This document shows, piece after piece, positions 61,363-64,000 of a DNA stretch of 64,000 nucleotides. A program made the translations under genes and the position numbers. Position 1 is the first letter of the stretch, and every line of letters begins with the position of its first letter. This DNA is from JAEYXS01 sp943367715 (GTDB taxonomy: Bacteria > Verrucomicrobiota > Verrucomicrobiia > Limisphaerales > JAEYXS01): NCBI GenBank assembly GCA_943367715.1, contig CALRJY020000016.1:1-64000 (forward strand), written 5' to 3'. The notes under the pieces are model-generated. The model was not told the origin of the DNA. It made no database searches and saw only the letters and a list, made by a program, of their open reading frames with translations.

Positions 61363-63189
61363 CTACTGCTTCGGCTTCAACTGCGGGAACAGGATCACAT
61401 CGCGGATGCTTTCTTGGCCGAGCAGCATCATGCAGAGACGGTCGATGCCGATGCCGATACCACCAGCGGGCGGCATGCCATGTTCCAAGGCCACGAGGAA
61501 GTCCTCGTCCAGCTTCTGCTGTTCGCCACCGGCCTGATGCTCCAGCGTTTCGCGCTGCTGGATCGGATCATTCTGCTCCGTGTAACCAGGCGAGATTTCC
61601 TGACCATTGATGCAGCACTCGAAGACTTCAACGGTTGTGGGATCATCTGGCGTAAGCTTCGCGAGCGGTACCAGTTCCTTCGGTAAGTGGGTGACGAAAG
61701 TCGGGTCAATTAAAGTTGGCTCGACGAGTTTTCCAAATACAGCTCCGGTCACTTCGAAGTCCTCATACCCATCAGCAATATCGCCACCTAAATGCAGCTC
61801 TTCAATGGCCACCCGCCGCCTCTCCATTGGTGTCAGTGAGAACCAGTCGGGGCATTTGCCATTTGTATCTTTTCTTACGCGCTCGCTAACAAGTTCTTTG
61901 TATCGACGTTTCTTCCAAGGTGAAGCCAGGTTTATGGTGTCATAATTGACAGCAATCTCTAATGCGCGCTGGGTTCGTTTAAAGTAAGAGCGGTTTTCTT
62001 TCTGGATAGATCTGGCAGTCTCAGCATCAAGTGTTTCAAGTGTTGAAAAGGCTTCTTCAACGCTCAGCGCAGTGATGGCCAATTTTATCAACTCAAGCGC
62101 CCTTTTTCCGGCCTCTTTGGCGTCGATATTCGGGAATTCTTCGGCAAGTTGGTTGAACTTACTTCTCACTTCCTGAAGAGTGTCACTCAAAGCACGGAGA
62201 TTTTCAGGTTGTGAGTCGCTGGTTTTGTCGAACAATCTTTTGCCTAAGTTCTCGAACCTGTCTCTACAAGACTGTATCGCTGCTCCGATATCGTTTTGAA
62301 CCGGGCGTTGTATCTCTAACTTGCCGATTACTTTCTCGGCCACGCCTTTGATAAGCGATTCGACTGTCTCCATCATCGTCTCGTAATCACCGAAGGCGCA
62401 ATAGGCCTCCAGCATCGTGAACTCGGGATTGTGACGGCGGGAGAGACCTTCGTTGCGGAAGTTCTTACCGATCTCGAACAAGCGATCAATGCCGCCCACG
62501 AGCAGGCGCTTGTGATAGAGCTCCAGCGCGATGCGCAGATAGAACTCGCAGCCCAACGCATTGTGGAATGTCTTAAATGGCTGTGCCGCCGCGCCGCCCG
62601 GAATCGGCTGCATCGCAGGCGTCTCCACTTCCACATAACCGCGAGAATGGAAGAAGCCTCGGATCTCATGGACGATGGCGCTCCGCTGCAGGAACACCTT
62701 CTTGACGTCATCATTGGCGATGAGGTCGAGATAGCGCTGGCGGTAGCGCGTTTCCATGTCCTCCAGACCGTGCCACTTGGCCGGCGGGGGACGGAGTGAC
62801 TTGGCGAGGATGGTGAAGGCTTCGAGCTTCACGGAAATCTCGCCGGTCTTCGTGGTGAAAAGCGTGCCCTTCACACCGATGAAGTCAGCGAGGTCCAGAT
62901 GGCGGAAGATGTCGAACTGTTCTTCGCCGATGACATTCTTCTGGGCGTAGACTTGGATGCGTCCGCTCTGGTCTTTGATATCGATGAACATGGACTTGCC
63001 CATGTCCCGGTGCGCCGTGATTCGCCCGGCCAGTTCCACGGGGCGTCCTTCGGTATAGTTACCACGGGCTTCCGCGCATTTCTCCGTGGGCGTAAACTTA
63101 TTACGGAACGGATCGATGTTCTTGCTGCGGAGCGAGGCCAGCTTGGCCTTGCGCTGTTCAATCAACGAATTTGTCTCATCCATACTCAT
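61363..63189 (-). CDS. lysS: Lysyl-tRNA synthetase (class II) with a large insertion
   Basis: The enzyme charges tRNA-Lys. N-terminal OB-fold (PVELAGRITAHRDMGKSMFIDIKD) and catalytic motifs are all present: ETPAMQPIPGGAAAQPF, FRNEGLSRRHNPEFTMLEAY (motif 2), and the C-terminal EDFLVALEHGMPPAGGIGIGIDRL (motif 3). At 608 residues it is about 100 longer than usual. The extra part, about 115 residues between KLEIQ and YDTINLASPW, is helical, charged and lower in GC than its surroundings. The ATG at 63189 was chosen; another lies at 63183. A longer upstream frame is unlikely. Confidence 0.9.
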   Translation of the reverse strand: MSMDETNSLIEQRKAKLASLRSKNIDPFRNKFTPTEKCAEARGNYTEGRPVELAGRITAHRDMGKSMFIDIKDQSGRIQVYAQKNVIGEEQFDIFRHLDLADFIGVKGTLFTTKTGEISVKLEAFTILAKSLRPPPAKWHGLEDMETRYRQRYLDLIANDDVKKVFLQRSAIVHEIRGFFHSRGYVEVETPAMQPIPGGAAAQPFKTFHNALGCEFYLRIALELYHKRLLVGGIDRLFEIGKNFRNEGLSRRHNPEFTMLEAYCAFGDYETMMETVESLIKGVAEKVIGKLEIQRPVQNDIGAAIQSCRDRFENLGKRLFDKTSDSQPENLRALSDTLQEVRSKFNQLAEEFPNIDAKEAGKRALELIKLAITALSVEEAFSTLETLDAETARSIQKENRSYFKRTQRALEIAVNYDTINLASPWKKRRYKELVSERVRKDTNGKCPDWFSLTPMERRRVAIEELHLGGDIADGYEDFEVTGAVFGKLVEPTLIDPTFVTHLPKELVPLAKLTPDDPTTVEVFECCINGQEISPGYTEQNDPIQQRETLEHQAGGEQQKLDEDFLVALEHGMPPAGGIGIGIDRLCMMLLGQESIRDVILFPQLKPKQ

Positions 63190-63318
63190 CCAATCAATAG
63201 AGCCTCGTATAGAACACGGAAGGGCGAGGGATGTCCAAGGTTTTTGCTGGCGAGAAGCTCCTCCGTACCACCACGGAATTCCGGTTTTCTTGAACAAAAA
63301 TGGAGGGTGTTATGTCCA

Positions 63319-63346
63319 TTGATACAGAAAGAAAAGGCTGTAGATT
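63319..63346 (+). promoter_or_regulatory. Candidate promoter of the HtrA gene
   Basis: TTGATA (63319-63324) and TAGATT (63341-63346) are 16 bp apart, resembling sigma-70 -35 and -10 boxes, 55 bp upstream of the start codon. No heat-shock or envelope-stress element was recognised. Confidence 0.35.
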
Positions 63347-63400
63347 AGTAGCTAGCCTTTAAAGCCGGGAAATTGCCCCGGAAAACGAAACGCAAAATTT

Positions 63401-64000
63401 ATGAAATACTTACGTATGTCGGTCGCGGGTATTACGGCAGCTCTCGTAGGCGGAATTATGGTGTTCTCCGCACATGATGGAATCACCCAGGAAAAGGCCG
63501 CCAAGAAAAATGAGGCTCCCAAGTTCAACATTCAGGAGAAAGCCGTCGTGCGGACGGGACCGAATGCCCTGACTTTCGCTCCGGTCGTCAAGAAAGTGGC
63601 CCCAAGTGTCGTCAGCGTCTATTCGACAAAGACCGTCAAGGTCAACCAACGGCGAAACCCTCTGTTCGATCATCCCATGTTCCGTGAGTTCTTCGGTGAA
63701 GATGGCGAACAACAGGTGCCACCCAACAGCGGTCGTTCCCGCAAGTACGAGGAAACCGGTCTGGGCTCAGGCGTCATTGTTTCAGAGAACGGTTACATCC
63801 TCACCAATAACCATGTAGTGGATGGCGCCGATGAAATCAAAGTGAGTCTGGCGGGACAACGGGAAGAGTATGTCGCTGAAGTGATCGGCAAAGATGAAAA
63901 GACGGACATCGCCATCCTGAAGATCGAAGCGAAAGGACTGCCGGCGATTACCTTGACCAGCAGCGATAACCTGGAAGTGGGCGATGTAGTGCTCGCTGTG
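63401..64000 (+). CDS. HtrA/Deg-family serine protease, cut by the window end
   Basis: The first 200 residues are visible. A signal/anchor segment comes first (MSVAGITAALVGGIMVFSA), then KKVAPSVVSVYSTKTVKV, a linker, and the protease domain GLGSGVIVSENGYILTNNHVVDGADE with catalytic His and KDEKTDIAILKIEA with catalytic Asp. The catalytic Ser and any PDZ domains lie beyond the window. Members degrade or refold misfolded envelope proteins. The gene is divergent from lysS. Confidence 0.88.
   Translation, partial: MKYLRMSVAGITAALVGGIMVFSAHDGITQEKAAKKNEAPKFNIQEKAVVRTGPNALTFAPVVKKVAPSVVSVYSTKTVKVNQRRNPLFDHPMFREFFGEDGEQQVPPNSGRSRKYEETGLGSGVIVSENGYILTNNHVVDGADEIKVSLAGQREEYVAEVIGKDEKTDIAILKIEAKGLPAITLTSSDNLEVGDVVLAV

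Overview
The window looks like a chromosomal segment of a Verrucomicrobiota bacterium, most likely a Pedosphaera/Limisphaerales-type (subdivision 3) lineage. This rests on family content, not on a marker gene. It carries two PVC-type operons of secreted cytochrome c-like proteins paired with DUF1552 or DUF1501 proteins, a secreted sulfatase, a GDSL-DUF1080 fusion, a YHYH-domain protein, a surface protein with the C-terminal dW...FyRL-type domain common in Verrucomicrobia, and many short palindromic repeats between genes. GC content is fairly high throughout. No rRNA, tRNA, CRISPR array or prophage was seen.

Layout. 1-1.6 kb: a compact IS4-type insertion sequence with a divergent AbrB-like passenger gene. 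1.7-4.6 kb: small accessory genes (Imm10-like, membrane protein, DUF2239) and repeat-rich non-coding DNA. 4.6-11.3 kb (minus strand): aspartate aminotransferase, a large multi-PAS hybrid histidine kinase, an M23 peptidase and a lipoprotein. 11.3-17.0 kb (plus): a tiny basic protein, a glycosyltransferase-PHP fusion, a YHYH-PEBP protein and a sulfatase. 17.3-18.1 kb: about 0.85 kb without a credible gene, full of GNRA-capped hairpins, the best candidate here for an undescribed structured RNA. 18.3-36.7 kb (plus): cysK, ndk, thiH, a DA1-like metallopeptidase, thiS, an MscS channel, a thioredoxin-like protein, a lipid A synthase N-domain protein, a glycosyltransferase, hpf, then a five-gene overlapping cluster containing bioF and bioA, an esterase and a phosphodiesterase.

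36.7-41.4 kb (minus): a sugar kinase-nucleotidyltransferase fusion with a second nucleotidyltransferase. The fusion gene carries in-frame copies of intergenic repeat sequence. 41.7-45.3 kb and 48.2-53.5 kb hold the two cytochrome/DUF operons, separated by a response regulator and two membrane proteins on the minus strand. 53.6-55.8 kb: an SDR, a ROK kinase and a cREC-like receiver protein. 55.8-60.7 kb (minus): a GDSL-DUF1080 enzyme and a MarR-HlyD-ABC export operon. The window ends with DUF5069, a lysyl-tRNA synthetase enlarged by an insertion of about 115 residues, and the start of an HtrA/Deg protease cut by the window edge.

Most functional calls come from recognising family motifs by eye. 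Starts were moved to internal ATG codons where a signal peptide or ribosome-binding site made that more likely; this is stated in each entry.
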